Source: Janthinobacterium rivuli
GTDB lineage: Bacteria > Pseudomonadota > Gammaproteobacteria > Burkholderiales > Burkholderiaceae_D
Length of the DNA: 64,000 nucleotides
Direction of reading: 5' to 3'
Assembly (NCBI RefSeq): GCF_029690045.1
Contig: NZ_CP121464.1
Span: 5,270,001-5,334,000, forward strand
The translations under genes were made by a program, and so were the position numbers. Shown in pieces: positions 54,448 to 63,644 of this stretch. A model generated the notes under the pieces. That model worked only from the letters and a program-made list of their open reading frames with translations, did not search any database and was not told the origin of the DNA. Each line of letters opens with the position of its first letter. Position 1 is the stretch's first letter.

Positions 54448-55659
54448 ATGTCCAAGTTTCGTCTCGCTCATCTCGGCCTCGTCATGGCCGCTATCGGTTT
54501 TACCGCAGCAACTCCTGTAATCGGCCTGGGCTCGCTGGCATATGCCGCGGACACCGTGCGCGCCGAAGTCGGCAAGCCACTGCAAGAAGCACAAAAACTC
54601 GCTAGCAGCGGCAAAAACAAGGAAGCGCTGGCCAAACTGCGTGAAGCAGACAGCGTTGGCGGCAAGACCGCCTTTGAAAGCTACCAGATCGAACGCGTAC
54701 GCGCTTCGGCCGCCGCCGCCGCCGGCGACAACGGCACCGCCATCAAGGCGTTTGAAGCCGTCATCAATTCCGGCCGCCTGAGCGCCGCCGAAGCCCCGAA
54801 ATTCACGCAAGCGCTGGCAGGCATGTACTACCGCGCCAAGGACTGGCCGAACACCATCACCTGGATCAAACGCTCGCTGAAAGACCGCGAAGATCCACAG
54901 ATGCGCGAACTGCTGATCCAGACCTACTACGTCAGCGGCAACTACGCCGAAGCGGCAAAAGAGCTGCAAGCGCGCGGCGGCAACTCGGAAGCAAGCCTGC
55001 AAATGCTGGCCAACATCCAGATGAAGCAAAACGACAAGGGCGGCTACGTCGCCACCCTGGAAAAACTGGCATCGAGCTATCCGAAAACCAGCTACTGGGC
55101 CGACCTGCTGAACCGCGTTTCGGGCAAACCTGGCTTCTCGCAACGCCTGGGCCTGGACGTCCAGCGCCTGCGCCTGGCTAACGGCCTGTTCAGCAAGCCT
55201 TCCGAATACATGGAAATCAGCCAGCTGGCCCTGCAAGCAGGCAATCCTGGCGAAGCGTTGAGCATCATCGAGCAAGGCTACAAAAAAGGCGTGCTGGGTA
55301 CCGGCGCCGATGCAGCCCGTCACCAGCGCCTGAAAGACCTGGCCCTGAAAACCCAGGCCGACCTGAAAGCCAGCGCAGCCAAGTCGGAAGCGGAATACGT
55401 CAAAAACAAGGACGCCGACAGCTTGAGCAAGCTGGGCTTCGCCCTCGTCTACGACGGCCAGGCGGAAAAGGGCCTGGGCTTGATGAACGACGCCGTGAAA
55501 CTGGGCACCGCCAAGTATGCGGAAGAAGCCAAGCTGCATCTAGGCATCGCTTACATCCACGCTGGCAAGAAGTCCAACGCCACGACGGCACTCAAAGCCG
55601 TCAAGGGCACGGATGGCGCGGCAGACCTGGCCCGTTACTGGACTCTGATGAATAAATAA
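54448..55659 (+). CDS. Periplasmic tetratricopeptide-repeat protein
   Basis: A 403-residue exported protein with a signal peptide (about residues 1-34, ending GSLAYA) followed by helical repeats of TPR type, for example VGKPLQEAQKLASSGKNKEA and KLGFALVYDGQAEKGLGLMN. It lacks any catalytic motif. It follows the TonB-ExbB-ExbD-ExbD genes, an association I know from TonB systems in several proteobacteria in which a TPR protein is linked to energised transport, but its precise role here is an inference. It may instead be an independent periplasmic scaffold. Confidence 0.9.
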   Translation: MSKFRLAHLGLVMAAIGFTAATPVIGLGSLAYAADTVRAEVGKPLQEAQKLASSGKNKEALAKLREADSVGGKTAFESYQIERVRASAAAAAGDNGTAIKAFEAVINSGRLSAAEAPKFTQALAGMYYRAKDWPNTITWIKRSLKDREDPQMRELLIQTYYVSGNYAEAAKELQARGGNSEASLQMLANIQMKQNDKGGYVATLEKLASSYPKTSYWADLLNRVSGKPGFSQRLGLDVQRLRLANGLFSKPSEYMEISQLALQAGNPGEALSIIEQGYKKGVLGTGADAARHQRLKDLALKTQADLKASAAKSEAEYVKNKDADSLSKLGFALVYDGQAEKGLGLMNDAVKLGTAKYAEEAKLHLGIAYIHAGKKSNATTALKAVKGTDGAADLARYWTLMNK

Positions 55660-55704
55660 GACAACATCCTCCGGGAGTTGTAGGCAGCTAGTCGAGTGCC
55701 ACCC

Positions 55705-55740
55705 AAAAGCGTTGCCAGCACACCCGCCGGCAACGCTTTT
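55705..55740 (+). terminator. Rho-independent terminator of the TPR gene
   Basis: AAAAGCGTTGCC (55705-55716) and GGCAACGCTTTT (55729-55740) form a 12-bp stem with a 12-base loop, the T-run being part of the second arm. It begins 45 bp after the TPR stop and could also work on the minus strand. Confidence 0.88.
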
Positions 55741-55845
55741 TATCATTTCAGCAGGGAAATTACCCCTGCGGCCGCCCTGCCGGGTGTGCATCCCTGAAAC
55801 AGTCCGTATAATCCCCCTTTTGGCACAGTTTTTCATCAGATTCCT

Positions 55846-56817
55846 ATGAAGGTATTCCGCGGACTTCCCAATGCCCAGGCACGAGCGCCTTGCGCTCTGA
55901 CCATCGGCAATTTTGACGGTGTCCACATCGGCCATCAGGCCTTGCTGGCGCGCGTGCGCGAAGCTGCCACCGAGCTCGGCATCGAAGCGGCCGTGATGAC
56001 GTTCGAACCGCACCCGCGCGAATTCTTCGCGCAGCGCGCGGGCGACCTGTCCAAAGCCCCGCAGCGCATCGCCAACCTGCGCGACAAGCTGCAATCGCTG
56101 GACGACGCCGGCATCGACCGTGTCGTCGTCGAGCACTTCAGCGCCCAGTTCGCCGCCTTGACGCCGCAGGAATTCACGGAAAAAGTCCTCGTCGACGGCT
56201 TGCACGTGAAATGGCTGATGGTCGGCGACGACTTCTGCTATGGCGCCCGGCGCGCCGGCGACGTGGCCATGCTGCAGGAAGCGGGCCGCCAATATGGTTT
56301 CCACGTGGAAACATTGCCTACCGTGATGAACGGCAGCACGCGTATCTCGTCGTCGGCCGTGCGCCTGGCCCTGGCCGCCGGCGATTTCCCGCTGGCCACG
56401 CAGCTGCTCGGTCATCCGTACGCCATTTCCGGCCACGTGATCCACGGCCAGAAGCTGGGCCGCACCCTGGGTTTTCCCACCCTGAACCTGCGCGTGGCGC
56501 ACCGCCCCGCCCTGTCCGGCATCTTCATCGTGCAAGTGCATGGCCTGGGGCCGGCACCGCTGCCGGCCGTGGCCAGCCTTGGCGTGCGCCCCACCGTCGA
56601 TGACAGCGGCCGCGTGCTGCTGGAAGTGCATCTGTTCGATTTCAATCAGTCCTGCTACGGCAAGCTGGTGCGCGTGGAATTTTTGGAAAAGCTGCGCGAC
56701 GAAGAGAAATACGACGATTTGCCCACTTTGACGGCCGCCATCGAGCGCGACTCGAACCAGGCACGCGCCTATTTTGCGCAGCGCCGCAGCGCCATTACCG
56801 CCACCGACCGAATTTGA
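55846..56817 (+). CDS. ribF: Bifunctional riboflavin kinase/FAD synthetase RibF
   Basis: A 323-residue enzyme that makes FMN and then FAD. The N-terminal FAD synthetase domain has the nucleotidyl transferase motif [20 protein letters not shown], and the [10 protein letters not shown] loop. The C-terminal flavokinase domain has [16 protein letters not shown] and the [20 protein letters not shown] block. The gene precedes ileS and lspA, the classic ribF-ileS-lspA order. The last codons run into a partial copy of the palindrome found at 14664. Confidence 0.97.
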   Translation: MKVFRGLPNAQARAPCALTIGNFDGVHIGHQALLARVREAATELGIEAAVMTFEPHPREFFAQRAGDLSKAPQRIANLRDKLQSLDDAGIDRVVVEHFSAQFAALTPQEFTEKVLVDGLHVKWLMVGDDFCYGARRAGDVAMLQEAGRQYGFHVETLPTVMNGSTRISSSAVRLALAAGDFPLATQLLGHPYAISGHVIHGQKLGRTLGFPTLNLRVAHRPALSGIFIVQVHGLGPAPLPAVASLGVRPTVDDSGRVLLEVHLFDFNQSCYGKLVRVEFLEKLRDEEKYDDLPTLTAAIERDSNQARAYFAQRRSAITATDRI

Positions 56818-56902
56818 CCCCGGCCAACTCCGCCGCCTGGCGGCGCCCGCCGCCGCCACACACCTGCTGCAAAACATCTACACCATACAAGTAAAGAAGA
56901 CT

Positions 56903-59803
56903 ATGTCCGATCAAAACAAGCCAGCCACGCCCAAGCAAAACAAAAAGCCTGAAAGCAAATACCCGGTCAACATGACGGAAACCCCATTCCCGATGCGCGG
57001 CGACATGGCCAAGCGCGAGCCGCAATGGGTACAGCAATGGCAAGACAAGAAAATCTACGAGCGCGTGCGCAAGGCCGCCGCCGGCCGCCCGAAATTCATC
57101 CTGCATGACGGCCCGCCGTACGCGAATGGCGACATCCACCTGGGCCACGCCGTCAACAAGATCCTCAAGGACATGGTCGTCAAGTCGCGCTCGCTGTCCG
57201 GTTTCGACGCGCCATACGTACCGGGGTGGGATTGCCACGGCATGCCGATCGAGATCCAGATCGAAAAACTGCACGGCAAGAACCTGCCGACTGCCGACGT
57301 GCTGGAAAAAGCCCGCGCCTACGCCAATGTGCAGGTCGAGCGCCAGAAAAAAGACTTCATCCGCCTCGGCGTGCTGGGCGAGTGGGACAACCCGTATCTG
57401 ACCATGGCGCACGGCAATGAAGCGGACGAACTGCGCGCGCTGGGCAAGCTGCTGGAAAAAGGCTATGTCTACCGCGGCCTGAAGCCCGTCAACTGGTGCT
57501 TCGACTGCCAGTCGGCGCTGGCCGAGGCGGAAGTGGAATACGCGGAAAAACGCGATCCCGCCATCGACGTCGGGTTCAAGTTCGCCGAGCCGGAAAAACT
57601 GGCGGCCGCCTTCGGCCTGCCATCGCTGCCGACCGATAACGGTTTCATCGTCATCTGGACCACGACGCCGTGGACCATCCCGTCGAACCAGGCGCTGAAC
57701 GTGCACCCGGAAGTCAAATATGCGCTGGTGAAGACCGAGCGCGATGGCCAGCCATTGCTGCTGATTCTGGCGCAAGACCTGGTCGTGGCCAGCCTGGCGC
57801 GCTTCAAGCTGGAAGGCACGACGATCGCCACCTGCGACGGCGCGGCCCTGGCCGGCATCAGCTTCCGCCACCCGCTGCATGCTTCCGACGCATTCTACGA
57901 CCGTTTGTCGCCCCTGTACCTGGCCGAATACGTGACCACGGAAAGCGGCACGGGCGTGGTGCACTCGGCGCCAGCCTACGGCCTGGACGACTTCATCTCG
58001 TGCAAGGCGCACGGCATGAAGGACGACGACATCATCAAGCCCGTCATGGGCGACGGCAAGTTCGCCTCGACCCTGCCCCTGTTCGGCGGCATGACCATCT
58101 GGGAAGCGTCCAAGCCGATCTGCAACGCCTTGCGCGAAGCGGGCGCGCTGTTCGAAGTCAAGATGTTCGACCACAGCTACATGCATTGCTGGCGCCATAA
58201 AACGCCGATCATCTACCGCGCCACCTCGCAGTGGTTCGCCGGCATGGACGTGACGCCGAAAGACGGCGGCGCGACCCTGCGCGAGACGGCATTGAAAGGC
58301 ATCGCCGACACCGAGTTCTTCCCGGACTGGGGCCAGGCGCGCCTGCATGGCATGATCGCCAACCGTCCCGACTGGACCCTGTCGCGCCAGCGCCAGTGGG
58401 GCGTGCCGATGGCCTTCATCGTGCACAAGGAAACGGGTGACCTGCATCCGCGCACGCCGGAACTGCTGGAGCAAGTGGCCAAGCTGATCGAAAAGGACGG
58501 CATCGAGGCATGGCAGGCGCTGGATCTGAAAGACCTGATCGGCGACGAAGCGGCCATCTACGCCAAGAACAAGGACACGCTGGACGTGTGGTTCGATTCC
58601 GGCGCCACGCACCAGACGGTGCTGGGCGGTCCGCAAGGCCACGGTTCGCACTCGACGCAGCTGCAATTCCCGGCCGACCTGTACCTGGAAGGCTCGGACC
58701 AGCATCGCGGCTGGTTCCATTCCTCCTTGCTCGTGTCGTCGATGCTGAATGGCCGCCCGCCATATAAAGCCCTGCTGACGCACGGCTTCACGGTCGATGG
58801 CGAAGGCAAGAAGATGTCCAAGTCGCTGGGCAACACCCTGGCGCCGCAAAAGATCTCGGACACCCTGGGCGCGGACATCCTGCGCCTGTGGATCGCCTCG
58901 ACCGACTACACGGGCGAACTGTCGATCTCCGACGAAATCCTGAAACGCGTGACGGAATCGTATCGCCGCATCCGCAACACGCTGCGCTTCCTGCTGGCCA
59001 ATACGTCGGACTTCAATCCGGCCACGGACGCCGTGCCGGTGGCGGAGATGTTCGAAATCGACCGCTATGCGCTGGCCAACATGGCATCGCTGCAAACGCA
59101 GATCGAGAACAACTACGCGCGCTACGAATTCCACCCGGTCGTGTCGAAGCTGCAGACGTACTGCTCGGAAGACCTGGGCGGCTTCTACCTGGACATCCTG
59201 AAGGACCGTTTGTACACCTCCGGCCTGACGTCGCACGCGCGCCGTTCCGCGCAAACGGCCCTGTGGCACATCACGCAAAGCCTGCTGCGCCTGATGGCCC
59301 CGGCCCTGTCGTTCACGGCCGAAGAAGCATGGGCCGTCTTCGCCGGACCGGAAGCGTATGCCGCCAGCGATGAAACCATCTTCACGCAAACCTGGTGGCA
59401 GCTGCCGGCAGTGGCGGATGCGGCCGAGCTGCTGGAAAAATACACGGCCCTGCGCGCCGTGCGCACGGACGTGACGAAACAGCTGGAAGACTTGCGCACC
59501 TCGGGCGCCATCGGTTCGTCGCTGCAGGCGGAACTGACGATCAAGGCCGCGCCGATGAAGTACAAGCTGTTGACCACCCTGGGCGACGACTTGAAGTTCG
59601 TCTTCATCACCTCGCAGGCAACGGTGGCCGAAGTGGCTGACGAAGCGGCCGAGGAAGTGGTCGTGGCCGCGTCGACGGCGCCGAAGTGCGAGCGCTGCTG
59701 GCACTACCGTGCGGACGTGGGCACGGACGCCGCGCATGCTACCCTGTGCGGCCGCTGCGTCAGCAATCTGTTTGGCGCGGGCGAGAAACGCCGCTTCGCA
59801 TAA
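56903..59803 (+). CDS. ileS: Isoleucyl-tRNA synthetase
   Basis: A 966-residue class I synthetase. HIGH motif: [16 protein letters not shown] (about residues 70-85); KMSKS motif: [10 protein letters not shown]. The editing domain lies between, with [16 protein letters not shown]. The C terminus carries the zinc finger [12 protein letters not shown]...CGRCVSN, as in the bacterial eubacterial-type IleRS. I took the start at 56903 because a longer in-frame reading would overlap ribF and add non-family residues. It is followed by lspA, 83 bp on. Confidence 0.98.
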   Translation: MSDQNKPATPKQNKKPESKYPVNMTETPFPMRGDMAKREPQWVQQWQDKKIYERVRKAAAGRPKFILHDGPPYANGDIHLGHAVNKILKDMVVKSRSLSGFDAPYVPGWDCHGMPIEIQIEKLHGKNLPTADVLEKARAYANVQVERQKKDFIRLGVLGEWDNPYLTMAHGNEADELRALGKLLEKGYVYRGLKPVNWCFDCQSALAEAEVEYAEKRDPAIDVGFKFAEPEKLAAAFGLPSLPTDNGFIVIWTTTPWTIPSNQALNVHPEVKYALVKTERDGQPLLLILAQDLVVASLARFKLEGTTIATCDGAALAGISFRHPLHASDAFYDRLSPLYLAEYVTTESGTGVVHSAPAYGLDDFISCKAHGMKDDDIIKPVMGDGKFASTLPLFGGMTIWEASKPICNALREAGALFEVKMFDHSYMHCWRHKTPIIYRATSQWFAGMDVTPKDGGATLRETALKGIADTEFFPDWGQARLHGMIANRPDWTLSRQRQWGVPMAFIVHKETGDLHPRTPELLEQVAKLIEKDGIEAWQALDLKDLIGDEAAIYAKNKDTLDVWFDSGATHQTVLGGPQGHGSHSTQLQFPADLYLEGSDQHRGWFHSSLLVSSMLNGRPPYKALLTHGFTVDGEGKKMSKSLGNTLAPQKISDTLGADILRLWIASTDYTGELSISDEILKRVTESYRRIRNTLRFLLANTSDFNPATDAVPVAEMFEIDRYALANMASLQTQIENNYARYEFHPVVSKLQTYCSEDLGGFYLDILKDRLYTSGLTSHARRSAQTALWHITQSLLRLMAPALSFTAEEAWAVFAGPEAYAASDETIFTQTWWQLPAVADAAELLEKYTALRAVRTDVTKQLEDLRTSGAIGSSLQAELTIKAAPMKYKLLTTLGDDLKFVFITSQATVAEVADEAAEEVVVAASTAPKCERCWHYRADVGTDAAHATLCGRCVSNLFGAGEKRRFA

Positions 59804-59837
59804 AACGGCGCGGGACAGCTTCCTGCGCCGCTTCCCA

Positions 59838-59865
59838 CCGCCGCTGCCCGCAAGGGCAGCGGCGG
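59838..59865 (+). repeat. Perfect hairpin with GCAA tetraloop between ileS and lspA
   Basis: CCGCCGCTGCCC (59838-59849) and GGGCAGCGGCGG (59854-59865) form a 12-bp stem closed by a GCAA tetraloop. There is no T-run, so it is probably a transcript-stability or processing element between the two genes rather than a terminator. Confidence 0.7.
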
Positions 59866-59886
59866 CATTATCTTCCCTGGAAAAAT

Positions 59887-60396
59887 ATGGCCACTAAAAA
59901 CCGTTTTTCATCGAAATCGTCATCCTCGGCGTCGCTCGTGCCCTGGCTGGGCATTGCCGCCATCGTCATCCTGTTCGACCAGATCACCAAGATCACGATC
60001 CTGAAGACCTTCCGCTATGCGCAAGAGATGGTCATCACCTCGTATTTCAACCTGGTGCTCGCATATAACAAGGGCGCCGCGTTCAGCTTCCTGTCCGACC
60101 AGGGCGGCTGGCAGCGCTATTTCTTCACCGGCATCGCCCTGGCGGCCGCCGTCTACATCATCTATCTGCTGAAAAAGCACGCCGGCCAGCGCATGTTTTG
60201 CTGGGCCCTGGCGCTGATCCTTGGCGGCGCGCTGGGCAACGCCATCGACCGCCTGGTCTACGGCCACGTGGTCGACTTCCTCGACTTCCACTGGAAAAGC
60301 TGGGGCCATTTCCCCGCTTTCAATATCGCCGACAGCGCCATCTGCATCGGCGCGGCCCTGTTCATCATCGATGAACTGCGCCGGGTAAACAAATAA
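59887..60396 (+). CDS. lspA: Lipoprotein signal peptidase LspA (signal peptidase II)
   Basis: A 169-residue integral membrane aspartic protease with four helices. The catalytic aspartates lie in [18 protein letters not shown] and [34 protein letters not shown] is the N-terminal family block. It removes signal peptides from lipoproteins such as FlgH and the M48-like lipoprotein encoded in this window. The start at 59887 gives a short cytoplasmic Ser/Lys tail; a longer in-frame reading overlaps ileS and is rejected. Confidence 0.97.
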   Translation: MATKNRFSSKSSSSASLVPWLGIAAIVILFDQITKITILKTFRYAQEMVITSYFNLVLAYNKGAAFSFLSDQGGWQRYFFTGIALAAAVYIIYLLKKHAGQRMFCWALALILGGALGNAIDRLVYGHVVDFLDFHWKSWGHFPAFNIADSAICIGAALFIIDELRRVNK

Positions 60397-60413
60397 ACAC
60401 GCGGGAGAACGGC

Positions 60414-61634
60414 ATGGAATTGTCCGGCAAAAAAATCGTCCTGGGACTCTCAGGCGGCGTCGCCTGCTACAAGGCGGCGGAACTGTGCCGCGCGCTGACC
60501 AAGGCCGGCGCCTCGGTGCAAGTGGTGATGACGGATGCGGCCAGCCACTTCATCACGGCCGTCACGATGCAGGCCCTGTCCGGCCACCCCGTGCACACGA
60601 GCCAGTGGGATGCGCGCATCGCCAACAACATGGCGCATATCGATCTGACGCGCCATGCGGACGCCATCCTGATCGCGCCGTGTTCGGCCGATTTTCTGCG
60701 CAAGCTCGCGCACGGCGTGTGCGACGACCTGCTGTCGACCCTGTGCCTGGCCCGGCCCGCCCACCTGCCCCTGCTCGTGGCACCGGCAATGAACGTGGAA
60801 ATGTGGCAGAACCCCGCCACGCAACGCAATGTGCAGCAGCTGCGCGATGACGGCATCAAGCTGTTTGGCCCGGCCGCCGGCGAACAGGCGTGCGGCGAAA
60901 CGGGCCTGGGCCGCATGCTGGAACCGGAGCAATTGCTGACGGAGCTGATCGCCGCCTTCCAGCCGAAGGTATTGGCAGGCAAACGCGTGCTGGTCACGGC
61001 CGGCCCCACCTTCGAAGCCATCGACCCCGTGCGCGGCATCACCAATCTGTCCTCGGGCAAGATGGGCTATGCGGTGGCGCGCGCGGCGCGCGAAGCGGGC
61101 GCCGAGGTGCTGCTCATTTCCGGCCCCACGGCGCTGGACGCGCCGTTCGGCGTGCGCCGCATCGACGTGCAAAGCGCGCAGCAGATGCACGATGCCGTGC
61201 TGGCCCACGTCGACGGCCAGCATGTCTTCGTCGCCGTGGCCGCCGTCGCCGACTGGCGCGTGGCCAACGCCAGCGAACAAAAGATGAAAAAGCAGGCCGA
61301 CGGCTCCGTACCCGAACTGCAGTTCGCGCAAAACCCCGACATCCTCGCCACCGTGGCGGCACGCACCAACCTGGCCGGCTATCCCTACTGCGTGGGCTTT
61401 GCCGCCGAATCGGAAAACCTCGTGGAATTCGGCTCGACCAAGCGCGAGAAAAAGGGCATCCCCCTCCTCGTCGGCAATATCGGCCAGAACACCTTTGGCC
61501 AGGACGACAACACCATCATCCTCTTCGACGAGGAAGGCCATACCGTGCTGCCGCGCGCCTCGAAACTGAACTTGGCGCGCCAGCTGATTTCGGAAATCTC
61601 GAAGCGCATTGCCAAGAATTCGCTGCTCAAATAA
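60414..61634 (+). CDS. coaBC: Bifunctional phosphopantothenoylcysteine decarboxylase/synthetase CoaBC
   Basis: A 406-residue enzyme for two steps of coenzyme A synthesis. The N-terminal CoaC flavoprotein domain has GLSGGVACYKAAELCRALTK, the active-site histidine in NNMAHIDLTRH and PAMNVEMWQNPATQRN. The C-terminal CoaB domain has VTAGPTFEAIDPVRGITNLS followed by SGKMGYAVARAA, and the NDKKA-like lysine region. It lies 17 bp after lspA and 39 bp before dut, as in many proteobacterial genomes. Confidence 0.97.
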   Translation: MELSGKKIVLGLSGGVACYKAAELCRALTKAGASVQVVMTDAASHFITAVTMQALSGHPVHTSQWDARIANNMAHIDLTRHADAILIAPCSADFLRKLAHGVCDDLLSTLCLARPAHLPLLVAPAMNVEMWQNPATQRNVQQLRDDGIKLFGPAAGEQACGETGLGRMLEPEQLLTELIAAFQPKVLAGKRVLVTAGPTFEAIDPVRGITNLSSGKMGYAVARAAREAGAEVLLISGPTALDAPFGVRRIDVQSAQQMHDAVLAHVDGQHVFVAVAAVADWRVANASEQKMKKQADGSVPELQFAQNPDILATVAARTNLAGYPYCVGFAAESENLVEFGSTKREKKGIPLLVGNIGQNTFGQDDNTIILFDEEGHTVLPRASKLNLARQLISEISKRIAKNSLLK

Positions 61635-61673
61635 TCCCTTTAAACGACTTAGCTTAGTTAGTTAGTTAGATTC

Positions 61674-62123
61674 ATGAAAAATATCGACATCAAGATCCTC
61701 GACGCCCGCATGAAAGAACTGCTGCCGGCCTACGCCACACCGGGCAGCGCCGGCCTCGATTTGCGCGCCTGCATCGACGAGGCGATCACCATCGAAGCCG
61801 GCCAGACCGTGCTCATTCCCACCGGCCTGGCCATCCACATCGGCGACCCGTCGTATGCGGCCATGATTTTGCCGCGCAGCGGCATGGGCCACAAAAACGG
61901 CATCGTATTGGGGAATCTGGTAGGCTTGATCGACTCCGATTACCAGGGCCAGCTGATGGTATCGACCTGGAACCGGGGCCAGAGCGCTTTCACGCTCAAT
62001 CCCATGGAACGCCTGGCGCAACTGATTATCGTGCCGGTGCTGCAAGTGGGCTTTAACGTCGTCGAGGAATTCGGCGACAGCGAACGCGGTGTTGGCGGTT
62101 TCGGCAGCACCGGAAAACATTAA
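61674..62123 (+). CDS. dut: dUTP diphosphatase (dUTPase)
   Basis: A 149-residue trimeric dUTPase hydrolysing dUTP to dUMP and diphosphate, which limits uracil in DNA. The five conserved motifs are visible, including [33 protein letters not shown] (motif 3), [17 protein letters not shown] and the C-terminal [12 protein letters not shown] (motif 5, which closes over the substrate). A short direct repeat of TTAG units lies just upstream of the start, in the gap after coaBC. Confidence 0.97.
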   Translation: MKNIDIKILDARMKELLPAYATPGSAGLDLRACIDEAITIEAGQTVLIPTGLAIHIGDPSYAAMILPRSGMGHKNGIVLGNLVGLIDSDYQGQLMVSTWNRGQSAFTLNPMERLAQLIIVPVLQVGFNVVEEFGDSERGVGGFGSTGKH

Positions 62124-62129
62124 CAGCGA

Positions 62130-62238
62130 CTGACAAACCGTAGCGAGCGGATGTGAGTTGTGGCTGAGAAGCAGAGCTGTGCGAATGCACAGTGAGCATC
62201 GGAGGCCGCAAATCGCGCCGCGCAGTAGGTTTTGTCAG
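62130..62238. repeat. Structured intergenic element bounded by inverted CTGACAAA/TTTGTCAG
   Basis: The 109 bp between dut and the next gene begin with CTGACAAACC (62130-62139) and end with GGTTTTGTCAG (62228-62238), which pair with one bulge. Inside, CTGTGC (62177-62182) and GCACAG (62187-62192) form a stem with a GAAT loop, and the flanks also show partial complementarity. The layered pairing suggests a structured RNA or a miniature repeat. A similar CTGACAAAACC sequence occurs at 63387-63397. Confidence 0.55.
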
Positions 62239-62260
62239 GAGCTACACGAAGGAATAGTCC

Positions 62261-63364
62261 ATGCCAGGTTTCCGCCATCTGATCCCAGCCCCAACTTCGC
62301 TGCGCCGATTGGCTACTCCCCTCCTGCTGGCCAGTGCGGCCATCCTCGCCGGCTGCACCACGCCGGCCACGAATGTCAGCGGTCCGTTCAACGTCGTGCC
62401 GGCGCCCGATGCGCCCGCGCCGACGGCGCAGCAAAAGGCGGCGCAGGAAGAACTGGTGAAGATGGTGGCGCTGCAGGACCGCCTGTCGAAAGTCTCGGCG
62501 CCCCTGCTGATCAACAATGCGGACCTGTGCAAGACGTATGCGCGCAACCTGCTGGGCTTCACGGCGCAGAACAAGTATTCCTACCCTGGCATCTATGCCG
62601 ACGCGGCGCAGGCAGCCCTCGGCTACGGCGAACAGATGCAGGTCTCCGGCGTCTTGCCGGGCAGCGGCGCCGCCCGCGCCGGCTTGCGCAAGGGCGACGG
62701 CTTGCTGGCCGCCGAAGGCAAGCCGCTGCCGGCCGGCCCGAAAGCGGAAGGCCCGTTCGGCGCCATCGTCGGCCCGCTGGCTTCGAAAAGCGCGAGCCTG
62801 AACATGACCATCGCCCGCGACGGCCAGCAGCAAGACCTCAAAATTCCCGTCACGCGCGCCTGCGCCTTCCGCGTCGCCCTGGGCAATGCGGACAATATCA
62901 ATGCCTACTCGGACGGCGGACGCATCATGCTCACGCGCGGCATGGTCAATGCGGCGCAAAACGACGAAAGCATCGCCTTCGTGATCGCCCGCGAAATGGC
63001 GCACAACATCCTAGACCACGCGCGCAGCCAGCGCTCGGCCGGGACGGCCGGCAGCATCATCGACAGCCTGGGCGCCGTGCAGCCCGACGTGTCGATGCTG
63101 ACGGGCGCGGCCGGCATCAAGGCCATGCCGCAGGAACTCGACGTGCAAGCCGACACCCTGGCCATCTACCTGCTGGCGCGCGCCGGCTACAACGTCGACA
63201 ACGCCGCCCGCTTCTGGCAGCGCCTGGCCACGCAAGTGCCGGCCACGGTCGCCAATGGCTACACGGCCCTGCACCCGGGCACCAACTCGCGCATGGCCGC
63301 CGTCAACCGCGCCGTCATCGACGTGCGCGCCAAGCAGGCGGCGAAGAAGCCGATCAAGCCCTAG
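62261..63364 (+). CDS. M48-like metallopeptidase lipoprotein with PDZ domain, zinc motif degenerate
   Basis: A 367-residue lipoprotein: the signal ends LAGC with the lipidated cysteine at residue 32. A PDZ-like region spans about residues 125-195 (VSGVLPGSGAARAGLRKGDG) and an M48-type domain follows. In the family the zinc site is HExxH plus a downstream glutamate; here the first motif reads REMAH (R244 to H248, codon CGC at 62990-62992) and the second ExxAD site reads DVQAD. The fold is retained while the ligands are lost, so it is probably an inactive relative acting in the envelope. The start has no strong ribosome site. Confidence 0.85.
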   Translation: MPGFRHLIPAPTSLRRLATPLLLASAAILAGCTTPATNVSGPFNVVPAPDAPAPTAQQKAAQEELVKMVALQDRLSKVSAPLLINNADLCKTYARNLLGFTAQNKYSYPGIYADAAQAALGYGEQMQVSGVLPGSGAARAGLRKGDGLLAAEGKPLPAGPKAEGPFGAIVGPLASKSASLNMTIARDGQQQDLKIPVTRACAFRVALGNADNINAYSDGGRIMLTRGMVNAAQNDESIAFVIAREMAHNILDHARSQRSAGTAGSIIDSLGAVQPDVSMLTGAAGIKAMPQELDVQADTLAIYLLARAGYNVDNAARFWQRLATQVPATVANGYTALHPGTNSRMAAVNRAVIDVRAKQAAKKPIKP

Positions 63365-63381
63365 GCCTGATCAACAAAGGA

Positions 63382-63414
63382 GGCGCCTGACAAAACCAAG
63401 TTTGGTCAGGCGCC
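63382..63414. repeat. 10-bp inverted repeat overlapping the end of the 46-residue gene
   Basis: GGCGCCTGAC (63382-63391) and GTCAGGCGCC (63405-63414) are exact reverse complements with a 13-base loop. It lies between the convergent ends of the M48-like gene and the small minus-strand gene, so it may form a bidirectional stem, although no T-run follows. Confidence 0.6.
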
Positions 63415-63546
63415 GGGGAAGTTCGGGAAATAGGTGCCCATGATCCAGGTCAGGGCGCCGCAAAATACCACCGCCAGGAACAGGGCGATGAGCAGTTTGC
63501 CAAACTTGGGAATGCCGTCGTCTTGCGTTTTTTGGTCGTTCGACAT
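63406..63546 (-). CDS. Small single-pass membrane protein, 46 residues
   Basis: A short reading frame on the minus strand: MSNDQKTQDDGIPKFGKLLI followed by a hydrophobic helix (LFLAVVFCGALTWIMGTYF) and the end PNFPGA. A GGAGAG ribosome site lies just before the ATG. The charged N terminus and single helix suggest an inner-membrane microprotein. I recognise no family. It lies between the convergent M48-like gene and the divergent xdhC-family gene. Confidence 0.6.
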   Translation of the reverse strand: MSNDQKTQDDGIPKFGKLLIALFLAVVFCGALTWIMGTYFPNFPGA

Positions 63547-63644
63547 GAAAACTCTCCGCAGGCTGTTGGAGAGCGTAGTATAGCCACAATATTGAAAAAT
63601 ATTCCATACTTTGCCGCCTACCTGCGGCTTTCCTTTCGCGGCCC

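Noticed and set aside
56795..59737. 980-codon minus-strand frame over ileS
   Set aside because: Composition is Arg/His/Gln/Ala-rich and it mirrors ileS exactly; no motif is present.
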